This document shows, piece after piece, positions 1-7,247 of a stretch of 18,792 nt of DNA. The first letter of the stretch is position 1. Every line of letters begins with the position of its first letter. A program made the translations under genes and the position numbers. This DNA comes from Arthrobacter sp. (GTDB taxonomy: Bacteria; Actinomycetota; Actinomycetes; Actinomycetales; Micrococcaceae). The notes beneath the pieces were generated by a model, which searched no databases, was not told the origin of the DNA, and worked only from the letters and a program-made list of their open reading frames with translations. Location of the stretch: NCBI GenBank assembly GCA_025464925.1, contig JAODMS010000035.1, positions 1-18,792 of the forward strand, read 5' to 3'.

Positions 1-1872
1 CAGCCGCCGCATGATCTTGCCGCTGCGCGTCTTCGGCACATCCGGGACCACGACGACGTCGCGCGGCTTGGCGATCGGGCCGATCTCCTTCGCGACGTGG
101 TTGCGGAGTTCGGCGGCGATGTCCTCGCGAACCGAATCCTTCAGCACCACGAAGGCGACGATGGCGTGGCCGGTCTTGGGATCGGCGACCGGACACACCC
201 CGGCCTCCACCACGTCCGGGTGGCAGACGAGGGCGGATTCGATCTCGATGGTGGAGAGCAGATGCCCGGAAACGTTGAGCGTGTCATCCACCCGCCCCAG
301 GATCCAGATGTCGCCGTCGTCGTCATACTTCGCGCCGTCGCCGGCGAGGAACCAGCCCTGCGCGGCGTACTGGCGCCAGTACGAATCGAAGTACCGCTGC
401 GGGTTGCCCCACACGGTCCGGGCGATGGCGGGGCCGGGGGCGTCCACCACGAGAAAACCCTGGATGCCCGGCGGCACGGTGTTGCCCGCCTCGTCCACGA
501 TCCGGGTGCCCACCCCGGGCAGCGGCCGGGCGGCGCAGCCCGGCTTGAACTCGGTGTCCGTCGGGGCGGGCGAGAGGATGGTGGCGCCGGTTTCGGACTG
601 CCACCAGGTATCCACCACCGGGGCGGTGCCGGCGCCGACGTTCTCCCGGAACCAGCGCCAGGCCTCGGGGTTGACGGCCTCGCCGACGGTGCCGAGCAGG
701 CGGATGGAGGAGAGGTCGTAGCCGGCCGGAACGCCGTCCGGGAACCAGCCCATCAGGGAGCGGACCAGGGTGGGGGCGGTGTAGTACTGCGTCACGCCGT
801 AGCGCTCGATGATCTCGAAGTGCCGGCCCGGGTGCGGGGTGTTCGGGGTGCCCTCGAAAATCACCTGGGTGGCGCCGTTGGAGAGCGGGCCGTAGATCTC
901 GTAGGTGTGGGCGGTAACCCAGGCGAGGTCGGCCGTGCACCAGTGGACGTCCCGGTCCCGGAGGGCCGGTTCCGGGTTGCTGAAGAGGTGCTCGTAACTC
1001 CAGGACGCCTGCGTCAGGTAGCCGCCGGAGGTGTGCACCAGGCCCTTGGGCTTCCCGGTGGTGCCGGAGGTGTACATGATGAACAGCGGCGTCTCGGCGT
1101 CGAACGCCTCCGCTGTGTGGTCCGCGGAGGCGCGCCCGACGGCGTCGTGCCACCATACGTCGCGGCCCGCGGTCATCGGGACGGTATCCAGCAGTTCGGG
1201 TGCGGTGGTGCGGTTGACCACCAGCACGTGCTCGATCGCGTTGTCGCCGGCGACGGCCGCGTCCGCGTTGTCCTTCACGGGCACCGCGGCCCCGCGGCGG
1301 AACTGCCCGTCGGTGGTGACGAGCAGCTTCGCGCGGGTGTCCTCGACCCGGAACTTGAGCGCCTCGGCGGAGAAGCCGCCGAAGACGAGCGAGTGGATGG
1401 CTCCGATGCGGGCCACGGCCAGGGTGATGATGATGGTTTCCGGGATGACCGGGAGGTAGATGACCACCCGGTCGCCCTTGGTGATGCCGAGTTCCAGCAG
1501 GGCGTTGGCGGCCTTGGCGACTTCGCGCCGCAGTTCCGCGTACGTGATGGAGCGGCGGTCGCCCGGTTCGCCCTCGAAGTGGAGGGCCACCTTGTCTCCG
1601 CGCCCCGCGGCGACGTGGCGGTCGACGCAGTTGTGGGCGACGTTGAGCCTGCCGCCTTCGAACCAGCTGATTGCAGGTCCCAGGCCCGCCTCGACGTCGG
1701 CCGGGACGCGGCGGTGCGCGGTGTGCCAGGGCTTGCTTCCCGGCGCGCTGCCAGCCGGCGCGTCCTCCCAGTCGAGGCGGAGGGCGGCTTCCTCCCAGAA
1801 CGCGATGCGTTCTTCCTCGGTGACGGGGGCGGTTCCGTTGCTTGCGCTGGTGGCGGTGACGCTCAGGCCCAT
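1..1872 (-). CDS. acs: Acetyl-CoA synthetase (AMP-forming), 3' end cut by window edge
   Basis: Activates acetate to acetyl-CoA through an acetyl-AMP intermediate in the cytoplasm. 624 residues are visible; the family is about 650 long, so only the last 30 or so are missing. The adenylate-forming loop YTSGTTGKPKG lies at residues 267-277. DTWWQSETG has W423/W424; the conserved Trp of this motif limits the acyl pocket to acetate, so this is a true Acs. SGKIMRRL ends the visible part, with K619 matching the lysine whose acetylation inactivates Acs in other bacteria. I chose the ATG at 1872. An in-frame ATG at 1887 is possible and sits just behind a GGAGA. The start lies inside the end of ssuC (10-nt overlap), so the gene is almost certainly co-transcribed with the sulfonate transporter and may share its riboswitch control. 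No separate promoter is apparent. Confidence 0.93.
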   Translation of the reverse strand, partial: MGLSVTATSASNGTAPVTEEERIAFWEEAALRLDWEDAPAGSAPGSKPWHTAHRRVPADVEAGLGPAISWFEGGRLNVAHNCVDRHVAAGRGDKVALHFEGEPGDRRSITYAELRREVAKAANALLELGITKGDRVVIYLPVIPETIIITLAVARIGAIHSLVFGGFSAEALKFRVEDTRAKLLVTTDGQFRRGAAVPVKDNADAAVAGDNAIEHVLVVNRTTAPELLDTVPMTAGRDVWWHDAVGRASADHTAEAFDAETPLFIMYTSGTTGKPKGLVHTSGGYLTQASWSYEHLFSNPEPALRDRDVHWCTADLAWVTAHTYEIYGPLSNGATQVIFEGTPNTPHPGRHFEIIERYGVTQYYTAPTLVRSLMGWFPDGVPAGYDLSSIRLLGTVGEAVNPEAWRWFRENVGAGTAPVVDTWWQSETGATILSPAPTDTEFKPGCAARPLPGVGTRIVDEAGNTVPPGIQGFLVVDAPGPAIARTVWGNPQRYFDSYWRQYAAQGWFLAGDGAKYDDDGDIWILGRVDDTLNVSGHLLSTIEIESALVCHPDVVEAGVCPVADPKTGHAIVAFVVLKDSVREDIAAELRNHVAKEIGPIAKPRDVVVVPDVPKTRSGKIMRRL

Positions 1873-2774
1873 CGTTTTACCGCCCATTTCTCCGCAAGCC
1901 CCAGCAGCGCATCGGTGATCTTGCCGATGACGGCAAGCAACACGATGGCGAGCAGGAGCCGGTCCGTGCGGCCGTTGTTTTGCGAATCGGTCAGCAGGAA
2001 GCCGAGTCCCATGGAGGATGCGATGAGTTCGGCGGCGACCAGGAACAGCCAGGCCTGGGCCAGCGCCAGGCGGAGCCCGGAGAAGACCGCCGGCACCACG
2101 GCCGGTAGCTGGACGGTGGTCAGGAGCTTCACGCCCTTCAGGCCGAACGCCCGCGCCGCTTCCACGAGGTTCCGGTCCACGTGGCGCAGGGCCAGGGAGA
2201 CGGTGGTGAAGACGGGGAAGAACGCCCCGATCAGGATCAGTGTGATCTTCGAATCCTCACCGATTTTCATCCAGAGGATCAGCAGCGGCACCCAGGCCAG
2301 CGAGGGGACCGCGCGGAGGGCGCCGATGGTCGGGGCCAGCAAGGCGTCGGCGAACTTCGAGAGTCCCACGAGGGAACCGAACACCAGTCCCAACGCCGCG
2401 CCAGCGGCGAAGCCGATCAGCACGCGCTGGGTGGAGATCGCGATGTGCTGGCCCAGCTGCCCGGCCTGAAGGAGGTCGACGCCGGCTTCGAGCACCATGC
2501 CCGGCGGCGGGAGCTGCACGACGCTGAAGACGCCGGCCGCGGTGGACAGCTGCCATGCCGTCAGCACCGCCGCCGGAATGATCAGCCCAAGTAGCAGACG
2601 CGCCCAGCCGTTGGCCAGGATCCCGGCGGGGGACCATCCGTTCGCCGGGGAGCCGCTCGGACCCGATTCGGGCGAGCCCGGCTGGGCGGCGTCTGCTGGG
2701 GTTGCGGGGACGGCTGCAGCGCGCCCGTCCGCAACACTGTTGCCGGTGAGGTAAGGATTTCCGAGATGGGTCAT
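1863..2774 (-). CDS. ssuC: ABC transporter permease, sulfonate/taurine (SsuC/TauC) type
   Basis: Inner-membrane permease of the importer encoded with the two upstream genes; 303 aa. The first 55 or so residues are Pro/Ala/Ser-rich and probably cytoplasmic. Hydrophobic segments follow from about residue 58 to 290, as in the BPD_transp_1 fold. The cytoplasmic coupling motif EAARAFGLKGVKLLTTVQLP (about 205-224) fits the EAA loop that docks on the ATPase. The start ATG at 2774 overlaps the stop of ssuA as TGATG, so translation is probably coupled. The stop at 1863-1865 lies inside acs. The sulfonate substrate is inferred from family resemblance and from the SAM riboswitch upstream of the operon. 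Nitrate, thiamine-precursor and riboflavin importers share the fold, so the exact substrate is open. Confidence 0.88.
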   Translation of the reverse strand: MTHLGNPYLTGNSVADGRAAAVPATPADAAQPGSPESGPSGSPANGWSPAGILANGWARLLLGLIIPAAVLTAWQLSTAAGVFSVVQLPPPGMVLEAGVDLLQAGQLGQHIAISTQRVLIGFAAGAALGLVFGSLVGLSKFADALLAPTIGALRAVPSLAWVPLLILWMKIGEDSKITLILIGAFFPVFTTVSLALRHVDRNLVEAARAFGLKGVKLLTTVQLPAVVPAVFSGLRLALAQAWLFLVAAELIASSMGLGFLLTDSQNNGRTDRLLLAIVLLAVIGKITDALLGLAEKWAVKRWA

Positions 2775-3817
2775 CAGGAATCCTTGACGGCGGAGGGATC
2801 CGCCTTGGTCACCAGCGAGTCATCAAGAATGGTGGCCACTGCGGTGTCGATCTGCTGCTGGGTCTTTACGTCGCCGGTCTCAACGAAGGTCGGGCCGATC
2901 TTGGCCAGGACCTTGCGCTGCGCTTCGCCCGGTGCCGGGTCGACGTCGAGGTTGCTGCGCTCCAGGACCACGGTCTTGGCGACGGCGAGGTCCAGGCCGG
3001 CTACCTCGGCCAGGATCTGCGCGGTCTCGTCCGGGTTGGCGGCGGCCCAGGCGCGTGCCTTCTCATAGGTGTTGACGACCGCCTGCGCGGTCTTCGGCTT
3101 GTTCTTGAGGAAGGATTCGGTGGCGTTCAGGAAGCCGTAGGTGTTGAAGGAGAGGTTGCGGTAGAACAGCTTCGCGCCCTTCTGCTCCGCACCGGCCATG
3201 ATCGGGTCCAGGCCGGACCAGGCGTCCACGGATCCGTTCTCCAGCGCGGCGCGGCCGTCCGCGTGCTGCAGGTTCTGCACGGTGACGTCCTTGGCCGACA
3301 GGCCCGCTTCCGAGAGGGACTGCAGGAGGAAGAAGTACGGGTCCGTGCCCTTGGTGGCGGCCACGGACTTGCCCTTGAGGTCGGCCACGGTGGTGATTCC
3401 CGCGGAGGGCTTCGCCACGAGCGCGGCCCACTCGGGCTGGGAGTAGATGCTGATGGCCTTGATCGGTGAACCGTTGGCCCGGGCCAGCAGGGCGGCGGAG
3501 CCGGCCGTGGAGCCGACGTCGATCGCGCCGGAGCGGAGGGCTTCGTTGGCCTTGTTCGAGCCTGCGGACTGGACCCAGTTGACCGTGACGCCCTGGTCCT
3601 TCAGCGTGGCCTCCAGCCAGCCCTTCTTCTTGATAACGAGGCTCAGCGGATTGTAGGTGGCAAAGTCGATGTTCAGGGTGCCGCCCTCGGCGGCGCTATT
3701 CGCTGCCGGAGTGCCTCCGGAGCCTTCACCGGCGACGCAGCCGGTGAGGACGAGGGCGGCGGAGACGGTGGCGGCGGCCAGGAGGGAGCGGCGGGTTGTC
3801 TTGCGAGGGGACGGCAT
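2774..3817 (-). CDS. ssuA: Substrate-binding lipoprotein of sulfonate-type ABC importer
   Basis: Extracellular solute-binding protein of the SsuA/TauA (NMT1-like) family, 347 aa. It captures the ligand and delivers it to the SsuC permease. The N-terminus has basic residues (RKTTRR) and a hydrophobic stretch ending in LVLTGC, a lipobox with lipidated Cys27. A short Gly/Ser/Ala linker follows before the mature domain. Typical family stretches include the segment with GAIDVGSTAGSAA, TDPYFFLLQSL, and DAWSGLDPIMAGAE. The frame is open further upstream, but ATG at 3817 is preferred: AAAGGA lies 7 nt before it and the signal peptide begins there. It follows ssuB after 85 nt with no visible terminator and overlaps ssuC by one nucleotide. 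The sulfonate ligand is inferred, not proven. Confidence 0.87.
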   Translation of the reverse strand: MPSPRKTTRRSLLAAATVSAALVLTGCVAGEGSGGTPAANSAAEGGTLNIDFATYNPLSLVIKKKGWLEATLKDQGVTVNWVQSAGSNKANEALRSGAIDVGSTAGSAALLARANGSPIKAISIYSQPEWAALVAKPSAGITTVADLKGKSVAATKGTDPYFFLLQSLSEAGLSAKDVTVQNLQHADGRAALENGSVDAWSGLDPIMAGAEQKGAKLFYRNLSFNTYGFLNATESFLKNKPKTAQAVVNTYEKARAWAAANPDETAQILAEVAGLDLAVAKTVVLERSNLDVDPAPGEAQRKVLAKIGPTFVETGDVKTQQQIDTAVATILDDSLVTKADPSAVKDS

Positions 3818-3902
3818 GGAGATCCTTTGGAAAACGGTGCGAACGGGTGGAAAGGGCGGTGTGAGGGACGCTGCTGCGCGCGTCCGGCTGATCGGGGAGA
3901 GG

Positions 3903-4784
3903 CTAGTGGGCGTCGACGCCCAGGCTTTCCAGGAGCGAGGCCCGCATTCGGGCCAGTTCCACAGACGCGCGGTTCCGCGGGCGCTCGCCCGGGACGGCGA
4001 CGGTGCGCACGATCGTCGCACCGGAGGCTGTGGCGCCGCTCCGGGCGCCGTCGACTGCAGCCTGTTTGCCCAGGACAATGATGCGGTCCGCCAGCTGGAG
4101 GGCCTCGTCGACGTCGTGCGTCACCAGCAGTACCGTGGTGGGCTCGGCGCGGTGGATGTCCAGCAGCAGGTCCTGCATCTTGATGCGGGTCAGGGCATCG
4201 AGCGCGCCAAACGGTTCATCCAGCAGCAGGACGCCGGGATTGCGGGCCAGCGCCCGGGCCAGCGAGGCCCGCTGGGCCATGCCGCCGGAGACTTCCCGGG
4301 GGCGGTGCTTGGCGAAATCCTTCAATCCCACCAGCTCCAGCAGTCGGGCGACCTTGGCTTTGCCTGACCTGGCGCTGACACCGGCGGGGAGGCCGATTGC
4401 GACGTTGGCCTGCAGGGTGTGCCACGGCAGCAGTCGCGGTTCCTGGAAAGCGAATGCGCAGCGGGGATCGATACCCTGGACCGGGGTGCCGTCGATGTCC
4501 ACGCTGCCGGAACTGGGCGAGTCGAGTCCGGCGGTGGCACGGAGCAGGGTGGATTTGCCGCAACCGGAGGTGCCGAGGATGGCCAGGACCTCACCGGCCC
4601 GGACCTCGAAGTCCACGTCCCGGAGCACGGTGTGGGCCGCCGGGCCCGAACCGAAGGTGCGGCGCAGGGAGCGGAAGGACACGGGCAAGGCGGAGGCGGA
4701 GCCGCGGCCTGCCATGGTGGTGGAGGCCTCGGCCGTGGCGTCCGGGGACGTCCCGGGCGCGGAGGTGGGCAGGACAGCAGTCAT
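3903..4784 (-). CDS. ssuB: ABC transporter ATPase, sulfonate type (SsuB)
   Basis: Cytoplasmic ATPase that powers the SsuABC importer; 293 aa. Walker A is GTSGCGKST (71-79), the Q-loop is FAFQEPRLLPW (about 111-121), the signature is VSGGMAQR (165-172), Walker B is VLLLDEPFGALD (185-196) and the H-loop is VTHDVDEA with His223. FAFQEPRLLPW is typical of the SsuB/TauB/NrtD group. About 35 extra Ala/Ser/Thr-rich residues precede the domain. The start ATG at 4784 is supported by GGAG 8 nt upstream. It is the first gene of the operon, directly behind the S-box riboswitch. The GG of that GGAG also belongs to the closing P1 stem of the aptamer, so SAM binding should hide the ribosome binding site. 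Confidence 0.9.
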   Translation of the reverse strand: MTAVLPTSAPGTSPDATAEASTTMAGRGSASALPVSFRSLRRTFGSGPAAHTVLRDVDFEVRAGEVLAILGTSGCGKSTLLRATAGLDSPSSGSVDIDGTPVQGIDPRCAFAFQEPRLLPWHTLQANVAIGLPAGVSARSGKAKVARLLELVGLKDFAKHRPREVSGGMAQRASLARALARNPGVLLLDEPFGALDALTRIKMQDLLLDIHRAEPTTVLLVTHDVDEALQLADRIIVLGKQAAVDGARSGATASGATIVRTVAVPGERPRNRASVELARMRASLLESLGVDAH

Positions 4785-4793
4785 AGGAATACT

Positions 4794-4960
4794 CCATCGG
4801 TCCTGGCAGTAGCACCCTACGGAACGAGCCTCCGGGCCGGGTGGTCAGTCCGGCCGTTCCCGCGGCTCATCACCTTGCTATCGCCGGATTCCAGGGAGGT
4901 TTCCGACGACCAGGGTTGCTGCGGCTTCATCGATCCAGGTCTCTCGGCCGCTCGGGATGG
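4794..4960 (-). promoter_or_regulatory. S-box (SAM-I) riboswitch in the ssuB leader
   Basis: Read on the minus strand, the leader carries the S-box core. P1 is CCATC (4956-4960) with GATGG (4794-4798). P2 is GCGGC (4947-4951) with GCCGC (4921-4925), enclosing the kink-turn CGAGAGA...GATGAA. The joining segment is AGCAACCCT. P3 is ACCCT (4912-4916) with AGGGT (4814-4818). The 3' core is GGGTGCTACTGCC. These match the SAM-I consensus as I remember it (Rfam RF00162). P3 holds a long insert of about 93 nt with two further hairpins (4881-4887/4903-4909; 4835-4840/4850-4855 extended by 4821-4825/4856-4860). P1 runs into the ssuB ribosome binding site, which suggests control of translation. SAM-IV, which shares the core, is the main alternative class. 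Confidence 0.87.
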
Positions 4961-4969
4961 TCGCTTCCC

Positions 4970-4998
4970 ACTAAACCGGATTCGCATCTTTTCCTCAA
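4970..4998 (-). promoter_or_regulatory. Promoter of the ssuBAC-acs operon
   Basis: On the minus strand a -35 box TTGAGG (4993-4998) and a -10 box TTTAGT (4970-4975) are separated by exactly 17 nt, each matching four of six consensus bases. Transcription would start at about 4962-4965, just before the first P1 strand of the riboswitch at 4960, where it is expected. Further upstream (5000-5144) I see only an AT-rich patch around 4995-5030 and the leaderless promoter of the divergent gene. Confidence 0.55.
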
Positions 4999-5132
4999 AT
5001 TAAGGCTCTTTGCGCCGTAATATTCGGTCACCCGGCGGCATTTCTGAGCACACCAGCCATTTGTTCGGAAACGCTTGCCTCGCGGCGGCGTGGCTGCCGG
5101 CCGGAGGTGCGGAGGCTCGGCGGCGCGGCGCG

Positions 5133-5138
5133 TAAGCT
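5133..5138 (+). promoter_or_regulatory. -10 box for a leaderless transcript (CoA-binding protein gene)
   Basis: TAAGCT ends exactly 6 nt before the ATG at 5145, so RNA synthesis should begin at or next to the A of the start codon. There is no Shine-Dalgarno sequence close to this ATG. No clear -35 box is visible. The same spacing is seen at 5609, 7236 and 11234. Confidence 0.55.
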
Positions 5139-5144
5139 GTGCTT

Positions 5145-5570
5145 ATGGCGCACCTGAACGATCCGGCAGTCCTCGAAAGGCTCATGCGCACCAAGGGCAG
5201 GTGGGCCATCGTCGGACTCACCACCAATGAATGGCGTGCCGCCTACGACACCTCCCGGTTCATCCGCGACCGCCTCGGCATGGAGATCATCCCGGTAAAC
5301 CTTCCCGGCGATCCCGTCCACGGCGAAACGGGGTACTCCACGCTGGCCGAGATTCCGGCGACCAAGCAGCCCATCGACGTCGTGGACTGCTTCGTGAATT
5401 CGCAGAAGGTGGGCGCCGTCGTGGACCAGGCGATCGCCGTCGGCGCCAAAGCCGTCTGGCTGCAACTGGGTGTCATCGATGAAGCGGCGGCCGAACGGGC
5501 GAAGGCAGCAGGCCTGGACGTAATCATGAACGCCTGCCCCGCGCAGCACGCCGCCCGCCTCGGCCTATAG
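5145..5570 (+). CDS. CoA-binding domain protein (YccU-like)
   Basis: 141-aa single-domain protein of the CoA_binding_2 type, a Rossmann fold resembling the CoA-binding domain of succinyl-CoA synthetase. The segment WAIVGLTTNEWRAAYDTSRF holds the nucleotide-binding beta-turn, GMEIIPVNL the second strand, and VDCFVNSQKVGAVVDQAI with AVWLQLGVIDEAAAERAKAAG the later core. Family members bind CoA but their physiological role is mostly unknown. I chose the ATG at 5145 over a GTG at 5139, because the -10 box at 5133-5138 places the transcript start on that ATG. It stands alone, divergent from the ssu operon. Confidence 0.85.
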   Translation: MAHLNDPAVLERLMRTKGRWAIVGLTTNEWRAAYDTSRFIRDRLGMEIIPVNLPGDPVHGETGYSTLAEIPATKQPIDVVDCFVNSQKVGAVVDQAIAVGAKAVWLQLGVIDEAAAERAKAAGLDVIMNACPAQHAARLGL

Positions 5571-5608
5571 CCGCGGTACTGCCGGGGTCGAATGCCGGTG
5601 CAGGGCAG

Positions 5609-5614
5609 TAGGCT
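5609..5614 (+). promoter_or_regulatory. -10 box for a leaderless transcript (YjbR-like gene)
   Basis: TAGGCT ends 6 nt before the ATG at 5621. No ribosome binding site precedes that ATG, which fits a leaderless mRNA. This promoter would drive the three-gene unit 5621-7205. Confidence 0.55.
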
Positions 5615-5620
5615 CGAAGC

Positions 5621-6043
5621 ATGGATGCAGCTGCACTCCGGATACTCTGCCTCGGTTTTCCCGGCGTTTTCGAGGACTTTCCGTTCGGTCCGGAGACGTC
5701 CGTGTTCAAGGTGCGGGCCGCGGTGCCCGGGGGAACCCGGCACGAAGCCAAGATGTTCGCCCTGTCCTCGATGGACGACGCCGCCCTGTCGGTGAGCCTC
5801 AAGTGCGAGCCGGCGCTGGCCGAACAGCTGCGTGCTGCCCACCCGGAGATTACCGGAGCCTGGCACCTCAACAAGACTCACTGGAACGGCGTCCGGCTGG
5901 ACGGCTCGTTGCCCGATTCCATGATCTGCGACCTGGTCGAGGACTCCTACGATCTCGTCGTGGCCACCTTGAGCCGGCGCCAGCAGGAACAGCTCGGATG
6001 GGCCAGGCTTGCACAAGGGGCACCCCGGAAGGAGCGGACGTGA
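5621..6043 (+). CDS. MmcQ/YjbR family protein
   Basis: 140-aa protein of the MmcQ/YjbR (DUF419) family, whose members have a CyaY-like fold and are often called DNA-binding without strong proof. Family features are the N-terminal FPGVFEDFPFGPETSVFKV, then KMFALSS, SVSLKCEP, and the C-terminal TGAWHLNKTHWNGVRLDGSLPD, where HLNKTHWN is the usual hallmark. The start ATG is placed by the -10 box 6 nt upstream. The stop overlaps the start of the DUF1990 gene by four bases (GTGA), so the two are translationally coupled. Its specific role is unknown. Confidence 0.85.
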   Translation: MDAAALRILCLGFPGVFEDFPFGPETSVFKVRAAVPGGTRHEAKMFALSSMDDAALSVSLKCEPALAEQLRAAHPEITGAWHLNKTHWNGVRLDGSLPDSMICDLVEDSYDLVVATLSRRQQEQLGWARLAQGAPRKERT

Positions 6044-6588
6044 GCGGTCTCCGGATTGCACCCGGCCAGTTGAACTATCAGGGCATCGGATCCACCGAGC
6101 ACGGCCCGGTGCCCGCGGAGGTCGAGTGCCTCATCTCGCGGGCATACGTGGGGGAAGGTGGAGCGGCGTACCGGCGCGCTGTCCAGGGCATGCTGACCTG
6201 GCAGCTACAGAAGGGGGCCGGGCTGCGAGTCCGCGCGGAGTCTGACGTCGTGGTCCTCGGCACGCGCGTGGTGAGCGGTTTCGGCGTCGGACCGCTCCGG
6301 ATCAACGCGCCCTGCGAGGTCGTCTGGGTCCGCCCCCCGGCACCCGGGGACGGGCCCCAATCGGCAGGATTCGGTTACGGCACGCTGCCGGGCCATCCGG
6401 TCCGCGGTGAAGAGGCTTTCGAGATCTCGATAGATGAGATGGGCAGCGTGGCCATCGAGATCACGGCCTTCGGTGTACCGTCCAACCTGTTTTACGCCGC
6501 CGGCAGCGCCCTTGCCAAGCCGATCCGCAGACTCATCACTTCCCGCTACATTAGGAGTGCGCAAGAACTGGCCGCAGGTGCGAGCTGA
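6040..6588 (+). CDS. DUF1990 domain protein
   Basis: 182-aa protein matching DUF1990 as I remember it: an N-terminal NYQGIGSTEHGPVP, then YRRAVQGMLTWQLQKGAGLRV, GFGVGPLRINAPCEVVWV, FGYGTLPGHPVRGEEAFEIS, and the C-terminal SALAKPIRRLITSRYI. The FGYGTLPGHPxxGEEAF block is the most diagnostic. No function has been established for the family that I know of. The frame is open further upstream, but the start is GTG at 6040: AAGGAG lies 5 nt before it and it overlaps the preceding stop as GTGA. It is the middle gene of the 5621-7205 unit. Confidence 0.82.
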   Translation: MSGLRIAPGQLNYQGIGSTEHGPVPAEVECLISRAYVGEGGAAYRRAVQGMLTWQLQKGAGLRVRAESDVVVLGTRVVSGFGVGPLRINAPCEVVWVRPPAPGDGPQSAGFGYGTLPGHPVRGEEAFEISIDEMGSVAIEITAFGVPSNLFYAAGSALAKPIRRLITSRYIRSAQELAAGAS

Positions 6589-6602
6589 GCAGGAGCAGGC
6601 AG

Positions 6603-7205
6603 ATGCTGGATCAACAGACTCTGGACCGATTGTGGGACTTCGACAATCCGGACCTCTCGGAAGCCCGCTTCCGGGCGGCAGCGGCGGACCCTACGTTCGA
6701 TGCCGACGAACAGGCCGAACTTGCCACCCAGTTGGGCCGGGCCATCGGACTGCAGGGCCGCTTCGAGGAAGCCGACGCGCTGCTGGATTCAATCGACGCC
6801 GACGAACCGACCGTGGCCATCCGGGTGCTGCTGGAACGCGGCCGGGTGCTGAACTCCAGTGGCCACTCAGCGATGGCCGTACCGTTGTTTGAACAGGCCG
6901 CGGAACTCGCGGACCATCTGGTCGAGGAATTCCTGGCGGTGGATGCGCTCCAGATGCTGGCCGTTGCGGACGCCGCCCACGCCGGAACGTGGAACCGCAG
7001 CGCCCTGGAATACGCCTCCACGGCGCACGACGCCACGACCAGGCGGTGGATGCCGGCGTTGCATATCAACCTGGGCCGGGTCCTGCATGCCGCCGGCCGC
7101 TGCGCCGAGGCGTTGGTGGAGTTCCAGCTCGCCGAGCAATGGGCGGATCGGGCTGGTACGCCGCGGCAACAGGAACTGGCGCGGGACGCCATCAACGGCT
7201 GCTGA
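6603..7205 (+). CDS. TPR-like repeat protein
   Basis: 200-aa, probably all-helical cytoplasmic protein. Helix pairs with tetratricopeptide spacing are visible: QLGRAIGLQGRFEEADALLDSI, LLERGRVLNSSGHSAMAVPL, and HINLGRVLHAAGRCAEALVE with FQLAEQWAD, each with the small-large residue pattern (Gly/Ala, then Phe/Leu) of TPR units. No catalytic motif or signal peptide is seen. Such proteins usually act as scaffolds for protein partners, but the partner is unknown. AGGAG lies 7 nt before the ATG. It follows DUF1990 by 14 nt and is the last gene of this small operon. Confidence 0.75.
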   Translation: MLDQQTLDRLWDFDNPDLSEARFRAAAADPTFDADEQAELATQLGRAIGLQGRFEEADALLDSIDADEPTVAIRVLLERGRVLNSSGHSAMAVPLFEQAAELADHLVEEFLAVDALQMLAVADAAHAGTWNRSALEYASTAHDATTRRWMPALHINLGRVLHAAGRCAEALVEFQLAEQWADRAGTPRQQELARDAINGC

Positions 7206-7235
7206 CCACCCTGTCCGGCACTTCACGTCATCGGC

Positions 7236-7241
7236 GACAAT
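7236..7241 (+). promoter_or_regulatory. -10 box for a leaderless transcript (DUF503 gene)
   Basis: GACAAT ends 6 nt before the ATG at 7248. It lies in the 42-nt gap after the TPR-like gene and gives the DUF503 gene its own transcript start on the initiation codon. No Shine-Dalgarno sequence is present. Confidence 0.5.
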
Positions 7242-7247
7242 GGGGTT

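Noticed and set aside
1..1872. Idea that the ligase next to the sulfonate importer activates sulfoacetate rather than acetate.
   Set aside because: The WWQSETG motif keeps the Trp that restricts the pocket to acetate in Acs, and the overall sequence is standard Acs.
97..2469. Long open plus-strand frame of about 790 codons opposite acs and ssuC.
   Set aside because: The minus strand encodes clear Acs and SsuC here. The plus frame has a skewed Gly/Arg/Val/Asp composition typical of antisense high-GC frames and no recognisable motif.
3818..4078. Upstream extension of ssuA by 87 codons.
   Set aside because: It overlaps the end of ssuB and would bury the lipoprotein signal peptide; ATG 3817 has a good ribosome binding site.
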